NCBI RefSeq assembly: GCF_025950235.1
Contig: NZ_JAPDDT010000001.1
Span: 496,001 to 560,000 of the forward strand
Length of the DNA stretch: 64,000 nucleotides
Reading direction: 5' to 3'
Origin: Luteolibacter arcticus
Lineage (GTDB): Bacteria; Verrucomicrobiota; Verrucomicrobiia; Verrucomicrobiales; Akkermansiaceae
In this document: one piece after another, positions 7,940 to 16,038 of the stretch
Layout: each line of letters starts with the position of its first letter
Numbering within the stretch: position 1 is the stretch's first letter
Position numbers and translations under genes: made by a program
Notes under the pieces: model-generated
Database searches by the model: none
What the model was told of the DNA's origin: nothing
The model's input: only the letters and a program-made list of their open reading frames with translations

Positions 7940-8638
7940 CCCGCCACCACCAAGGGAATCAAGGCTGATTCCATCCGCCAACCTGAGGAGAGCGGATCGG
8001 TCGATCGCTTCGGCGTGCACTCACTGACGCGGGTGGAAGCGGTGCCGGCGAATGACTTCACCCGGCTTCTCCGCGCGCTCTACACCGTGCACGAGGAATT
8101 CCCAGCAATGGCGGTCGCGCGTGTGCAGTGGGAGAAGCCGAGGCAATGGGCCGGGCAGTTCTACCGGGTCACCTACATCTATGAGGGTTTCATCAACGCG
8201 CTTCCGCAACCGACTTACGAATTCAGCGGCGCGCTCAGTGAAGAACCGATCGAGACGCACGAGGATTTCGAGGAGTTCGCCGGCACGCCAGCCGAGCCGG
8301 TAAATGGCGCGGTCTACCTCGATCCCGAGACTGGCAAGGTGACGGAGGACGACGACACCGGAGTCTTCAGTGAGTTCGGTGTTTCCGGCACAAAGGCCGG
8401 TGTTTCGTCGTACGCTTCGCCCGGCGGCCTGTGGACAGAAACCCGCTACTCGATCAATGAGCCGAACGAACTCGGCGACCTCGGCGAGATCGACACTCCG
8501 AACGGCAACCCGCCGAACTTCTCCGGCCGCAACTGGCTGTTGTGGGATATCTCGTTTCGCCGCCGCGGGTTCATCTACGAAATCCGCATCTCGTGGAAGC
8601 TCTCCGGCCGCAACGGCTGGGATGAAGACATTTACTGA
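7937..8638 (+). CDS. Phage structural protein of unknown function
   Basis: This 233-residue protein is first in the late block after the reverse cassette. I do not recognise a family. It is acidic, rich in aromatic residues and beta-prone: FYRVTYIYEGF near residue 75, WTETRYSIN, then NWLLWDISFRRRGFIYEIRIS. That fits a tail-tip or fibre protein. There is no signal peptide or membrane segment. The stop overlaps the next start (TGATG), so it is probably made together with the 347-residue neighbour. The ATG was chosen because it follows a TTGACA element at the usual spacing. Confidence 0.6.
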   Translation: MPATTKGIKADSIRQPEESGSVDRFGVHSLTRVEAVPANDFTRLLRALYTVHEEFPAMAVARVQWEKPRQWAGQFYRVTYIYEGFINALPQPTYEFSGALSEEPIETHEDFEEFAGTPAEPVNGAVYLDPETGKVTEDDDTGVFSEFGVSGTKAGVSSYASPGGLWTETRYSINEPNELGDLGEIDTPNGNPPNFSGRNWLLWDISFRRRGFIYEIRISWKLSGRNGWDEDIY

Positions 8639-9681
8639 TGTTTGAAAACCTCAAGCGTGACGTTGGAGTGGGGCCGCCGACGCGTGAATCGTGGAACCAG
8701 CTACTCGAAAAACTCGAGTCCCTGGTGATTCTGCCGGGCCCAGGGCTCTTCATGCGGCGCGCGTCGAGCGGAACGACGCTTTGGTCGAAGGGCGGCCGGC
8801 GCTCGGGCGGAGGGGCGGCAGAGCCTTACGCCTTCCAAGTCTATGGCCTCAAAAATGACGGCAGCGAATGGACGTGCAAGATCGCTCCCGGCTGGGTGAG
8901 AAACAAGAACCCTGCGGCCGTGGCAGAGTTTCCAGTGAGCGACTGGATGCCGGAAATCGAGGGCAATCCCATGGATGCGATTGATGGGGAAACAGGAGAG
9001 ACCGCCCGCCTCACCATTCAGGACGGGGACTTCATCTATTGCCACTTCACCACATCTACCAAGGGGATCATCGAAGAGACTCCTCTAATCCAAGTCAGCT
9101 CAGACGAGGAGACCATTCACTATCAGCCGGACCCGGACGGGGTAACTGGCGACTACTGGCTTCCGATCGCCTACATCGAAATCACGGATGACGTGGTTTC
9201 CATCACTCAATTTCAGGTCGGAGGGCCAATCGAGTTTGTCCCAAATCTGTGGGAATTCGAGCAGGTCGGAGGAGGTCGCGAGGTCATCAAAGAGCGGTCC
9301 CAAGATGAGGACAAGTGGATTTTCCGCACCCTGAAGGAGAAGGCGGATGACCCGCAGCTCAAGATCAACGAAGAGGGTGAGTATCTGGAAATCCGCGGCA
9401 ATAGCTATGACGAGGCTGTGACGGATGCCCGCAAGGTCACCATCGCGGTGAAAGATGGGTTTGTATCAAACCTGAGCTACACGGACGACGAGGTCGGGAT
9501 TAATGCGGAGGTGACCATTCGGGACTGCGATGCGGATGCCATGGCAGATCCACCAACAGCAGGAACGCCACTTCTTGCGCTCACCATCGCGGAAGGAAGG
9601 ATTACCCACATCAACGGAAGCGACGTTGGCGGAACCATTGATATTGCGGTTCAGTCGTGCTGCTGGATCGACGACGCTTAG
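8638..9681 (+). CDS. Phage structural protein, tail-tip or fibre-like
   Basis: This 347-residue protein has no recognised family. The N-terminus (VGPPTRESWNQLLEKLESL) is helical and is followed by a Gly-rich stretch around residue 50. The remainder is beta-rich and acidic, with short strand-turn units (IQDGDFIYCHFTTSTKG; ADDPQLKINEEGEYLEIRG) and no membrane segment. The style is that of phage baseplate or fibre proteins. It is translationally coupled to the gene before it. The two may supply the distal tail structures that are missing after the tape measure gene, which is inference. Confidence 0.55.
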   Translation: MFENLKRDVGVGPPTRESWNQLLEKLESLVILPGPGLFMRRASSGTTLWSKGGRRSGGGAAEPYAFQVYGLKNDGSEWTCKIAPGWVRNKNPAAVAEFPVSDWMPEIEGNPMDAIDGETGETARLTIQDGDFIYCHFTTSTKGIIEETPLIQVSSDEETIHYQPDPDGVTGDYWLPIAYIEITDDVVSITQFQVGGPIEFVPNLWEFEQVGGGREVIKERSQDEDKWIFRTLKEKADDPQLKINEEGEYLEIRGNSYDEAVTDARKVTIAVKDGFVSNLSYTDDEVGINAEVTIRDCDADAMADPPTAGTPLLALTIAEGRITHINGSDVGGTIDIAVQSCCWIDDA

Positions 9682-9692
9682 TAGAATTATAC

Positions 9693-10295
9693 ATGAAAGC
9701 TTTCATCTTTAGTTCTGGACCGGATCGCGAGGCGGCGGCCATGTGTCACCGTCGCCTGGGTGATCTCGGTGTCTCAAGCGTGGTCGCACTCGACCGACAA
9801 GACGCCGTGGATCTTCGCCCTTGGGAAATCGCAACGAGCTTTCCGCGCGGTCGCCGGCTCAAGGGTAGTGCGTGCGCGATTGGCATTGCGGAACTCATGG
9901 CCGGCGAGCAGGGCACGGTGTGCAAGGTGGATGCCGACATGCTGCTATCCCGGGCGGGCGTGGAGTGGCTAGCCTCGACGGCCGAGCACGCCCATGGATA
10001 CAGTCTGAAGGCCAGCAAGGTCAGATGGACCGGGTGTTGGTCGGCGACGAGCGAAGTGATGGCGGAGGTCGCGGAGAAGCTTGCGGCTTTTCCCCCATGC
10101 AATGACTGCGGCGAGAGCAATCTAATGCACGCGGCATTCAAGGCGACGTGCGGCATCCGGCGCTTCCCGCTCCCCGTGGTCCAAGTGTGGCGCGCTGGAC
10201 GCCTGAAATACCACAAGGCCCACGTCGTCACCCTGCCGAGTGGCCTGCCTGCCGTGGTGCGGACCGCGGAACTCCGGGATTTATTCGGCGTCTGA
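9693..10295 (+). CDS. Glycosyltransferase-like phage protein with DXD motif
   Basis: This is a 200-residue protein with the outline of a GT-A nucleotide-sugar transferase. It opens with a beta strand (MKAFIFSSGPDREAAAMCHR), has a middle region LKGSACAIGIAEL, and then a clear VCKVDADMLL in which D-A-D would bind metal and nucleotide sugar. Cysteines CNDCGES and a late H-K-A-H complete it. The ATG at 9693 is preferred over an upstream in-frame TTG (9657) that overlaps the previous gene. It could modify capsid, tail or host surface glycans. Its 3' end overlaps the convergent SHD1 gene by 15 nt. Confidence 0.55.
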   Translation: MKAFIFSSGPDREAAAMCHRRLGDLGVSSVVALDRQDAVDLRPWEIATSFPRGRRLKGSACAIGIAELMAGEQGTVCKVDADMLLSRAGVEWLASTAEHAHGYSLKASKVRWTGCWSATSEVMAEVAEKLAAFPPCNDCGESNLMHAAFKATCGIRRFPLPVVQVWRAGRLKYHKAHVVTLPSGLPAVVRTAELRDLFGV

Positions 10296-10880
10296 GTCGA
10301 GGAACCGCTCGAAAGGCTTTTGGCTCGCGGATCTCGCGCTCCAAAGCGCCAAGCCCTTTTCGCGAAGGCCGACCACGTAGCCCTTGTAGTCGCCGCCGAC
10401 GCCCTTCTTGTTGGCTCCCTTATAGGTCACGGAAAAGACGATCTTCCCGCTCTCGGGGAGGTCGGCGGTCTCGGACTTGTAGATGCCGACCTTGTTTCCA
10501 TCCGGCCCGAGCCAGTGAATTGTTAGCTCGTATTCCCGTCCGTGGATCTTCTCAACGGTCACCTCGACCTTGCGGGCGTCGCTCTTGGTTTTCGCCTCGT
10601 TGCTGTCCACTGAGACGGTTTTCGCCAGCATCTCAGGCTCCGGAAACACCGTGGCCTTTTCGATGTAGTCCTGATCGCCTTCGGAGAGATCGGCCAGCTT
10701 CAGAACAGTTCTCTTACCGCTCTTCAGGAGCACGTCGGCGGTGGTTTCGGTCTTCGCCATGAGCGTGCCTTCCACCTTCCGGCCCTTGGTGTCGGTCCAA
10801 GTTCGTGGCGATTCCCGACCAATGCCGGCGGCCAGGGTTACGACGAATACGAGCGGAAGAAAGAAGGGGAGTCGCTTCAT
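10281..10880 (-). CDS. Secreted SHD1-domain protein, probable moron gene
   Basis: This 199-residue protein begins with a classic signal peptide (MKRLPFFLPLVFVVTLAAG). It is followed by the SHD1/SLA1-homology pattern RTWTDTKGRKVEGTLM...VLLKSGKRTVLKLADLS near residues 26-68, typical of exported proteins in Verrucomicrobiota and Planctomycetota. The C-terminal half is beta-rich with repeated YKG/YKS motifs. It sits on the reverse strand between forward late genes, so it must have its own promoter. It looks host-derived rather than virion-related. It may be expressed in the lysogen and act at the cell surface; this is inference. Confidence 0.65.
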   Translation of the reverse strand: MKRLPFFLPLVFVVTLAAGIGRESPRTWTDTKGRKVEGTLMAKTETTADVLLKSGKRTVLKLADLSEGDQDYIEKATVFPEPEMLAKTVSVDSNEAKTKSDARKVEVTVEKIHGREYELTIHWLGPDGNKVGIYKSETADLPESGKIVFSVTYKGANKKGVGGDYKGYVVGLREKGLALWSARSASQKPFERFLDSDAE

Positions 10881-10943
10881 GATGGCAGATTGCAGGATAG
10901 ACGCCGGGAGGCCAGTGGAAATTCACGGCCGGATTTCCCCCGG

Positions 10944-10965
10944 TTGACCCCGGCCCGGCGGCGTG
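10944..10965 (+). promoter_or_regulatory. Start-associated element 4 (TTGACC, 13 nt, GTG)
   Basis: TTGACC at 10944-10949 followed by CCGGCCCGGCGGC and GTG at 10963. This is the most divergent member of the set. Confidence 0.45.
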
Positions 10966-11742
10966 GTCAATGCTAAGATCGACACCCGCCCGCTCGAAGA
11001 GGCCGTCGCCGAGTTCTCTCGCGCCGGCCGGAAGGGGCTCGACGGGGCGATGAAGGACCAAGGCGGGATACTCGTTGGTCACGTGATCGCCATCACGCCG
11101 CCGGGCGGGAAGCGAGGGGAGGCGATGAGCGAGCGCGGCGGGATCGACCTGACCGCCAAGAAGCGGGGAGAAAGCCGCATTGCTGCCGACATCGCGGCGA
11201 TTTTCCCGACGACCAAGGCGCCCGAAGCCGAGGTGCAGGGCTGGATCCGCGCCGGGGTGAAGGTGAAGGCAACAAAACACAGCCGGGCGGTGCACGTCCG
11301 GGACATCGCTTTCACGACGGCCGATCTCAAGCGGGTGCACCAGGTTGCGCGGAACCGGCAGACCGGCCGAACTCGGGCAATGGGTGGCGATAACATGGCC
11401 TACACGCGCTCGAACCTCCTCAAGGCATACATCCGTCAGGAGATCAAGCGGGTCGGCCTGCTGAATCGGGGCTGGCTGACTGCGGCGGAAACGCTGGGCA
11501 CCTCGAAGCGGAACACTCCGGCTTGGATTACCCGGCACGGCAGGCAGGGCGGCGCGGCCACGGTGCTGACCGGACGCGGCCGAACGCTGATCACGATCTC
11601 CAATTTCCAAGCGTGGTTCCCCTCCGGTATGGACGGGCGGATTCAGCTTGCCCTGCGCCGTCGCGAGGCTGGCTTGAAAAAGGCGACCGAGGCGATCTTG
11701 GAGCGGCAAGCGAAGGCGGCAGAGCGGCGGATGGGTCGTTGA
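10963..11742 (+). CDS. Putative minor tail / tail-completion protein
   Basis: This 259-residue, strongly basic protein is rich in Arg, Lys and Ala. It is predicted mostly helical at the N-terminus (DTRPLEEAVAEFSRAGRKGL) and C-terminus (ALRRREAGLKKATEAIL). Its size, basicity and position before tail genes recall lambda gpZ or HK97 gp10-type tail-completion proteins, but I see no decisive motif. It starts at GTG after a divergent TTGACC element. Its stop overlaps the TTGACA of the next gene. Confidence 0.5.
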   Translation: MVNAKIDTRPLEEAVAEFSRAGRKGLDGAMKDQGGILVGHVIAITPPGGKRGEAMSERGGIDLTAKKRGESRIAADIAAIFPTTKAPEAEVQGWIRAGVKVKATKHSRAVHVRDIAFTTADLKRVHQVARNRQTGRTRAMGGDNMAYTRSNLLKAYIRQEIKRVGLLNRGWLTAAETLGTSKRNTPAWITRHGRQGGAATVLTGRGRTLITISNFQAWFPSGMDGRIQLALRRREAGLKKATEAILERQAKAAERRMGR

Positions 11743-11761
11743 CAATCGGCGGCGGGGCATG
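11739..11761 (+). promoter_or_regulatory. Start-associated element 5 (TTGACA, 14 nt, ATG)
   Basis: TTGACA at 11739-11744 includes the TGA stop of the upstream gene. The spacer ends GGCGGGGC directly before ATG 11759. This is the cleanest copy. Confidence 0.65.
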
Positions 11762-12751
11762 CGGCTGACCGTCGATCTCCAATCCCTGCAGTTGATCATT
11801 TCGGCCGGCGACCGGAAGCGGCTGAGCCTGGTCGAATTCAAGCGGGGCGACTCGACGCCGCTCGAGGTGCAGTTCGTGCGGGCCGGGGTAGCCGAGGCGC
11901 TGCCAGAAGGCTCGGTGCTTTCCTTCGGTCTGAAGGAGTCGGGGAAATACGACGGAGATTTCGCGGTGTTCTTCGACGAATTCGCCGCCCCGACCGCGAC
12001 GCCGAATTTCATCTACGCCGGCACGCCGAACTTCAACACCGAGGAGCTCGACGACCTGCTCTTCGTCGATGGCACCTCGGCGAACGACAAGGCTTCGGTC
12101 GACCTGATGGGCGAATTCTCGTGGGCTGTCGGCGAGGCGGACCCGGTCTCGATCCGGACCTTCACTTGCCGGGTTCACAACGACGTGATCCGCGGGGATG
12201 AGGGAACGCCGCTGCCGCTGCCGTCGCCAGAGGACTGGCTCGCGGCGCATGGGATTGTTTATGATCCCGCGATCATCGGGTTGACCGGCGGCGGGGCGAC
12301 GACCCTCGACGGGATTGAGGTTTCAGACGTCGCGGCCGGACGGCTGCAAGCGGTCTTCACCGCCCCGCGATTCGCAATCTATCGGCTCAACAACGGAGCT
12401 GCTACCGAGGCCGAGCCGACGGTCGTCGTGCCGGATGATGACGCCACAAAGCATTGGGGCTTGGTCTCCATTTTGGCTGCCAACCTGAAGATCCCGAGTG
12501 CTGACGGGTGGTTCGGCACGCTGGAGGCAGACGACCTGACCGCAGACCGCACCTATCAACTCCCGGATCGTCCCGGCACGCTAATCCCGTTCATCAACAT
12601 CGTCGCGAACACCACTGACAACGCGGGGCTCTCGCTGGTTTCGGGCGTCTTCAAATTGGTGATGCGCCACCAGACGGCGAACACCTGGCACGAGCTGAAG
12701 ATCGTCGATTCCAGCGGCACTCCGACCCTTTCGATTTCCTCCGCACTCTAA
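11759..12751 (+). CDS. Baseplate/fibre-like protein (BppU-type N-terminus)
   Basis: This 330-residue protein has two parts. Residues ~1-140 begin RLTVDLQSLQLIISAGDRKR and contain EFKRGDSTPLEVQFVRAG, an Ig-like strand pattern seen in BppU-type baseplate upper proteins. After a linker (~165-190), the C-terminal part carries the fibre-tip signature ADDLTADRTYQLPDRPGTLI near residue 260, common at the ends of phage tail fibres. It precedes the SGNH hydrolase fibre by 6 nt, so the two probably assemble in the same adsorption structure. Confidence 0.6.
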   Translation: MRLTVDLQSLQLIISAGDRKRLSLVEFKRGDSTPLEVQFVRAGVAEALPEGSVLSFGLKESGKYDGDFAVFFDEFAAPTATPNFIYAGTPNFNTEELDDLLFVDGTSANDKASVDLMGEFSWAVGEADPVSIRTFTCRVHNDVIRGDEGTPLPLPSPEDWLAAHGIVYDPAIIGLTGGGATTLDGIEVSDVAAGRLQAVFTAPRFAIYRLNNGAATEAEPTVVVPDDDATKHWGLVSILAANLKIPSADGWFGTLEADDLTADRTYQLPDRPGTLIPFINIVANTTDNAGLSLVSGVFKLVMRHQTANTWHELKIVDSSGTPTLSISSAL

Positions 12752-12757
12752 CCGACC

Positions 12758-14527
12758 ATGAAGAAGCTACTCCTTTCCTTGTTCCTCCTGCCGTCCCTCG
12801 TCGCGGCCGACACACTGGTTCCGACGCAAGCGGCGCTCGATGCGAAAGCCGCCACCACCCTTTCCAACGTCGATTTGGCGGCATCGCTTTTCGATGTCGC
12901 GGGAGCAGAGGACTACGTCAACGCGCAGCCGTTCTGCCAGAAGAAGATCACGACCGCGGGCGCAACCGGGTCCGCGCCGCTGAACATCGTTCTGCTAGGC
13001 GACTCGATGCTGACCAACTTCGTGCCGGGCGTGCGGATGTTTGTTCAGGGCCGGATCGGCGATGGCCTCGCGAGCACGTCCGGGACCATCACCTCCAACA
13101 CGTCCACCTTTTCCGACTGGATCACAGGCGTCTCTTACACGATGGCCTCGGGATCCACCGCGCAACTGCGGTGCGGAGAAGCGACGGTCATCGACCGGCA
13201 AGGCGATCGTGCGGTTGTCGTCTATCTCAAGCAGTCCGGCGGCGGGACGTTCGATCTGGAATATCAAGCCAACGGCACGGGCGGATGGACCTCACTCGGC
13301 ACCATCGACACGGCGAATGCCACCACGATCGGCGCGGTCTCGACCTTCAATCTCCCGACCAGCAACGAGCCAGCTTTTCGCCTCCGCGTGAACAATGTGA
13401 CCGGCGCAGGGTTCAAGCTGCTTGGCGGCGGGATCTTTCGCAGCGACGGCAAGGGCGTGACGTGGAACATGCTCGGCTACGCGGGCGGCATCGACTTCAC
13501 GGACATGAACACGACTCCGGCGGCGATCTTCACGCCGATCTGGACTGCGTTCGCTCCTGATCTCGTGGTCGTTTCGGTCGCTGATGCCGTCACCGCATGG
13601 CAGTCCGGCGGATCATTCCCGACGCTCTACGCCGCAGCAAATACCATCAAGGCGGATACGGACTGGATTCTGAAATCCGCGTGGCCGATTTACTTCGACG
13701 GCAATGTGGAGGCAACACAGCCCGCGATCCGCGCAGCACAGCGAGCTTGGGCGGTGACCACGGGCCACTCATTCGTCAACAGCGCGGCCGCTATCCGGAC
13801 CTACGCCCTCGGCAATGCCCGCGGACTCTACGGCGACACGCAGCACTTGACGGGCAACGGCGCGAAGTTCGTGGCCAATCAGTTCTGGTCGCGCGTTCCG
13901 CTTGGCCTGATCCACCTTGGCCAGACGCTCGCGGACTCGGAGCTGGGGAATCCCTACATCGTCTACAACAAGGGACGGTTAGAGTTCCGCTCCTCGGTCT
14001 ACATCATCCCCACCGGAGACGGGCAGGTTCGCATCATCGACCCAGCGACCCCGCTCAACCGGGCGACCGGCTTTCGCATGGATTTCTCCGGTGCTGAGCC
14101 GCGTCTGTGGAATGGCGGCACTATCTCAGCGATCCTCGGGGCGGGAGTGAACCAGGGGCTCCACCCGTTCTCGGATGGTTTTTTGCTAGGCCAATCCAGC
14201 CGGCGCTGGAGGCTTGCCGCGACTGGCATCCAAGCGGCGACCAATGCCCTCACCACTACCACGACGTTGGGCAGTGACCATCACACGGTGCTTTGCGATG
14301 CCAGCTCGGGAGCGTTCGACGTCGATCTACCCGCCGCCGCCTCCCACCCCGGCCGCGTCTATGTGATCAAGAACGTCGGGGCATCCAATGCGCCAAGCAT
14401 CGACCCAAATAGCACCGAGTTGCTCGATGGATCATCGAGCTCGGTCACGCTTTCCACTCAGTGGCAGAGCCGGACGATCCAATCCAACGGAACGAGCTGG
14501 TTCACCATCGGCAGCTACACGCCCTGA
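12758..14527 (+). CDS. SGNH/GDSL hydrolase tail fibre with signal peptide
   Basis: This 589-residue protein lies in the tail module. The first 17 residues (MKKLLLSLFLLPSLVAA) are a textbook Sec signal peptide, which is strange for a virion protein. LDAKAATTLSN then recalls tail-fibre linkers. An SGNH hydrolase follows: block I NIVLLGDSML near residue 76, the FAPDLVVVSVADAV strand, and the late catalytic pair in LYGDTQHLTGNG (D-x-x-H) near residue 365. The final ~150 residues repeat fibre-like motifs (VYIIPTGDGQVRI; SWFTIGSY). A role as an esterase acting on host surface glycans during adsorption or release is inferred. Its stop overlaps the next start (TGATG). Confidence 0.7.
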   Translation: MKKLLLSLFLLPSLVAADTLVPTQAALDAKAATTLSNVDLAASLFDVAGAEDYVNAQPFCQKKITTAGATGSAPLNIVLLGDSMLTNFVPGVRMFVQGRIGDGLASTSGTITSNTSTFSDWITGVSYTMASGSTAQLRCGEATVIDRQGDRAVVVYLKQSGGGTFDLEYQANGTGGWTSLGTIDTANATTIGAVSTFNLPTSNEPAFRLRVNNVTGAGFKLLGGGIFRSDGKGVTWNMLGYAGGIDFTDMNTTPAAIFTPIWTAFAPDLVVVSVADAVTAWQSGGSFPTLYAAANTIKADTDWILKSAWPIYFDGNVEATQPAIRAAQRAWAVTTGHSFVNSAAAIRTYALGNARGLYGDTQHLTGNGAKFVANQFWSRVPLGLIHLGQTLADSELGNPYIVYNKGRLEFRSSVYIIPTGDGQVRIIDPATPLNRATGFRMDFSGAEPRLWNGGTISAILGAGVNQGLHPFSDGFLLGQSSRRWRLAATGIQAATNALTTTTTLGSDHHTVLCDASSGAFDVDLPAAASHPGRVYVIKNVGASNAPSIDPNSTELLDGSSSSVTLSTQWQSRTIQSNGTSWFTIGSYTP

Positions 14528-14973
14528 TGAAAATCCGCTCCAAGCTGATCGCGGCCGTCGCCGACTTCCTGACGGCCGATATCTCGGTGCCGGTGACGAT
14601 CCACCGCGAGACCGGCGACCTCGATCTCGAACCGCCGTATGCTGTCGTCCGGATCTCGACCGCCGAACCATTGGCACCGGGTGAACCGGTCTGGATCCTC
14701 AATCTGCTGGTCTCGGTGAATCAGAATGCCGATCTGATCGCCGCCGAGGATGCTGAAGCCGCGGCCGAGATGACGTTCGCGCCGGTCGACTTCACCACGC
14801 GTGCGGATGAAACGAACGCCGCGGCAGCCGCCCGGCTCGCTGCCTTCGCGACCTTCTGCGAGACCAAGGGCGTCGCGATCTCGGCCTTTGAGCCGATCGA
14901 TTCAAGCCTGACCGTGAGCGAAGGGAATTGGGTGCACGTGATGGGCTTCCAGGCAATCGCTGCGGAGATTTGA
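14527..14973 (+). CDS. Putative tail terminator protein (gpU-like)
   Basis: This 148-residue protein is located just before the tube gene, as lambda gpU is. The pattern IRSKLIAAVADFLTAD, then PYAVVRISTAEPL, WILNLLVSV, and a final ISAFEPIDSSLTVSEGNWVHVMGFQ fits the alpha/beta fold of tail terminators that cap the tube at its head-proximal end. The start ATG overlaps the TGA of the hydrolase gene; a longer upstream frame is not needed. The call rests on position, size and fold pattern. Confidence 0.6.
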   Translation: MKIRSKLIAAVADFLTADISVPVTIHRETGDLDLEPPYAVVRISTAEPLAPGEPVWILNLLVSVNQNADLIAAEDAEAAAEMTFAPVDFTTRADETNAAAAARLAAFATFCETKGVAISAFEPIDSSLTVSEGNWVHVMGFQAIAAEI

Positions 14974-14992
14974 CAACCTCTACGCGGGCATG
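14970..14992 (+). promoter_or_regulatory. Start-associated element 6 (TTGACA, 14 nt, ATG)
   Basis: TTGACA at 14970-14975 contains the upstream TGA. The spacer ends ACGCGGGC before ATG 14990. Confidence 0.6.
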
Positions 14993-15388
14993 GCTCACAG
15001 CATGAAAGGTCGGGAAGTTGTTTGGGGCGTCCCCGCTGGCGTCATTACCGGCGTCCAAAGCGTCACCACCTCCGGGATCGTCCAAAATTTCACGGTGAAC
15101 CGCGGAGGCGAGGTCGCCGAGATCGGCGATGAAGAGAACGACATCGTCACCCGCATCGACCATGCGAAGAAAAACACAGGATCGATCGAGATCATGTGCG
15201 AGCCCGACAGCACGCTTCCTGAGAAAGGCGACGAGCTGACGGGGCTGGGTGAGCACGATGGCATCGACTTCGCCGAGGGGCGCACCTTTGTTGAAGATGC
15301 TTCAGTGACCTACCAAAATGCCCAGGTGAAAAAGATCACCGTGCCATTCACGCACTACCCGGACATGGCGGCGGATGAGACGCCGTAA
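14990..15388 (+). CDS. Putative tail tube protein
   Basis: This 132-residue, acidic, beta-rich protein (VTTSGIVQNFTVNRGGE, ENDIVTRIDHAKKNTGSIEIM, DASVTYQNAQVKKITVPF) lies between the putative terminator and the tail chaperones, where the major tail tube gene is expected. The alternating strand pattern with a central loop suits the tube fold. No signal peptide or membrane segment is present. Its stop is followed closely by the chaperone gene. Confidence 0.6.
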   Translation: MAHSMKGREVVWGVPAGVITGVQSVTTSGIVQNFTVNRGGEVAEIGDEENDIVTRIDHAKKNTGSIEIMCEPDSTLPEKGDELTGLGEHDGIDFAEGRTFVEDASVTYQNAQVKKITVPFTHYPDMAADETP

Positions 15389-15393
15389 TCCGC

Positions 15394-15843
15394 ATGAATC
15401 CCGGACTGGAAAAGATTGCCTCCGCTGTTGAGGTCGCAGGGTCGAGGACGCCGTCGGTTGTCCTCGAGACTTTTTTGCCGGAGATGCCGGAACTCTTCGG
15501 GCTGAAGCTGCGGAAGTTTCGCCTTGGCCAGTACCTCGCGCTCGAACGCCTCGGGCATCCCTTCGTGCTGGCGGCCGGCGGACAACAGGTCGAGGTGACC
15601 CGCTGGGATTTTGCCACCGCGCTCTATGTGATGGCCACGCCGTCGGCCGATGTCTTCGCTGCGATCGAGAGCGGCCGGGTGAAAGCCGCCATCTGCGAGC
15701 TGGCCGATCGCGCAGAGCTCGCCGACTTCGAGGAAGGCACGAAGACCTTGCTCGCCCACATCGAGCGGGCGCTTTCCCCGCTGATGCCGATGAAGTCGAC
15801 GGCGGGCGGTCAAAAAAAAACGGCGGATTCGGGTGGGCCCTGA
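15394..15843 (+). CDS. Tail assembly chaperone (gpG-like)
   Basis: This is a 149-residue helical protein directly upstream of the tape measure gene, the standard position of the gpG chaperone that coats the tape measure during tail assembly. Near the 3' end a run of nine A residues (15812-15820, read CAA AAA AAA ACG) makes an obvious slippery site; the zero frame stops soon after at 15841-15843. The -1 frame stays open to 16019, giving the longer gpGT-type product listed separately. Confidence 0.75.
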   Translation: MNPGLEKIASAVEVAGSRTPSVVLETFLPEMPELFGLKLRKFRLGQYLALERLGHPFVLAAGGQQVEVTRWDFATALYVMATPSADVFAAIESGRVKAAICELADRAELADFEEGTKTLLAHIERALSPLMPMKSTAGGQKKTADSGGP

Positions 15844-16019
15844 CGATCATGACCGGCGCGTGCGCGGCTTTCCATTGGACGCCGCACTACGCGCTGCATG
15901 AAATCTCCCTCGCCGAGTTGCTGGCCATGTCCGCCTGTAACGCATGGGGGCAGGGGATGGAGCCGGCCGCTGAGACCTACGAGGACCGCGAGATAAACGC
16001 GATCCTCGCCAACCCTTGA
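15394..16019 (+). CDS. Tail assembly chaperone frameshift product (gpGT-like)
   Basis: A -1 slip on the A9 run at 15812-15820 would continue translation as KNGGFGWALTIM and then through HWTPHYALHEISLAELLAMS to the TGA at 16017-16019. This adds about 67 residues to the first protein. The extension frame also has an ATG at 15849, so separate translation as a 56-residue protein is the alternative. Short Trp/His-rich extensions placed between chaperone and tape measure are typical of gpGT-type products in long-tailed phages. The zero-frame stop lies 23 nt after the run. Confidence 0.65.
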
Positions 16020-16038
16020 CAGTGCCGCCGCGAGCATG
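16016..16038 (+). promoter_or_regulatory. Start-associated element 7 (TTGACA, 14 nt, ATG)
   Basis: TTGACA at 16016-16021 contains the TGA of the frameshift extension and precedes the tape measure ATG at 16036. The spacer is GTGCCGCCGCGAGC. Confidence 0.6.
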
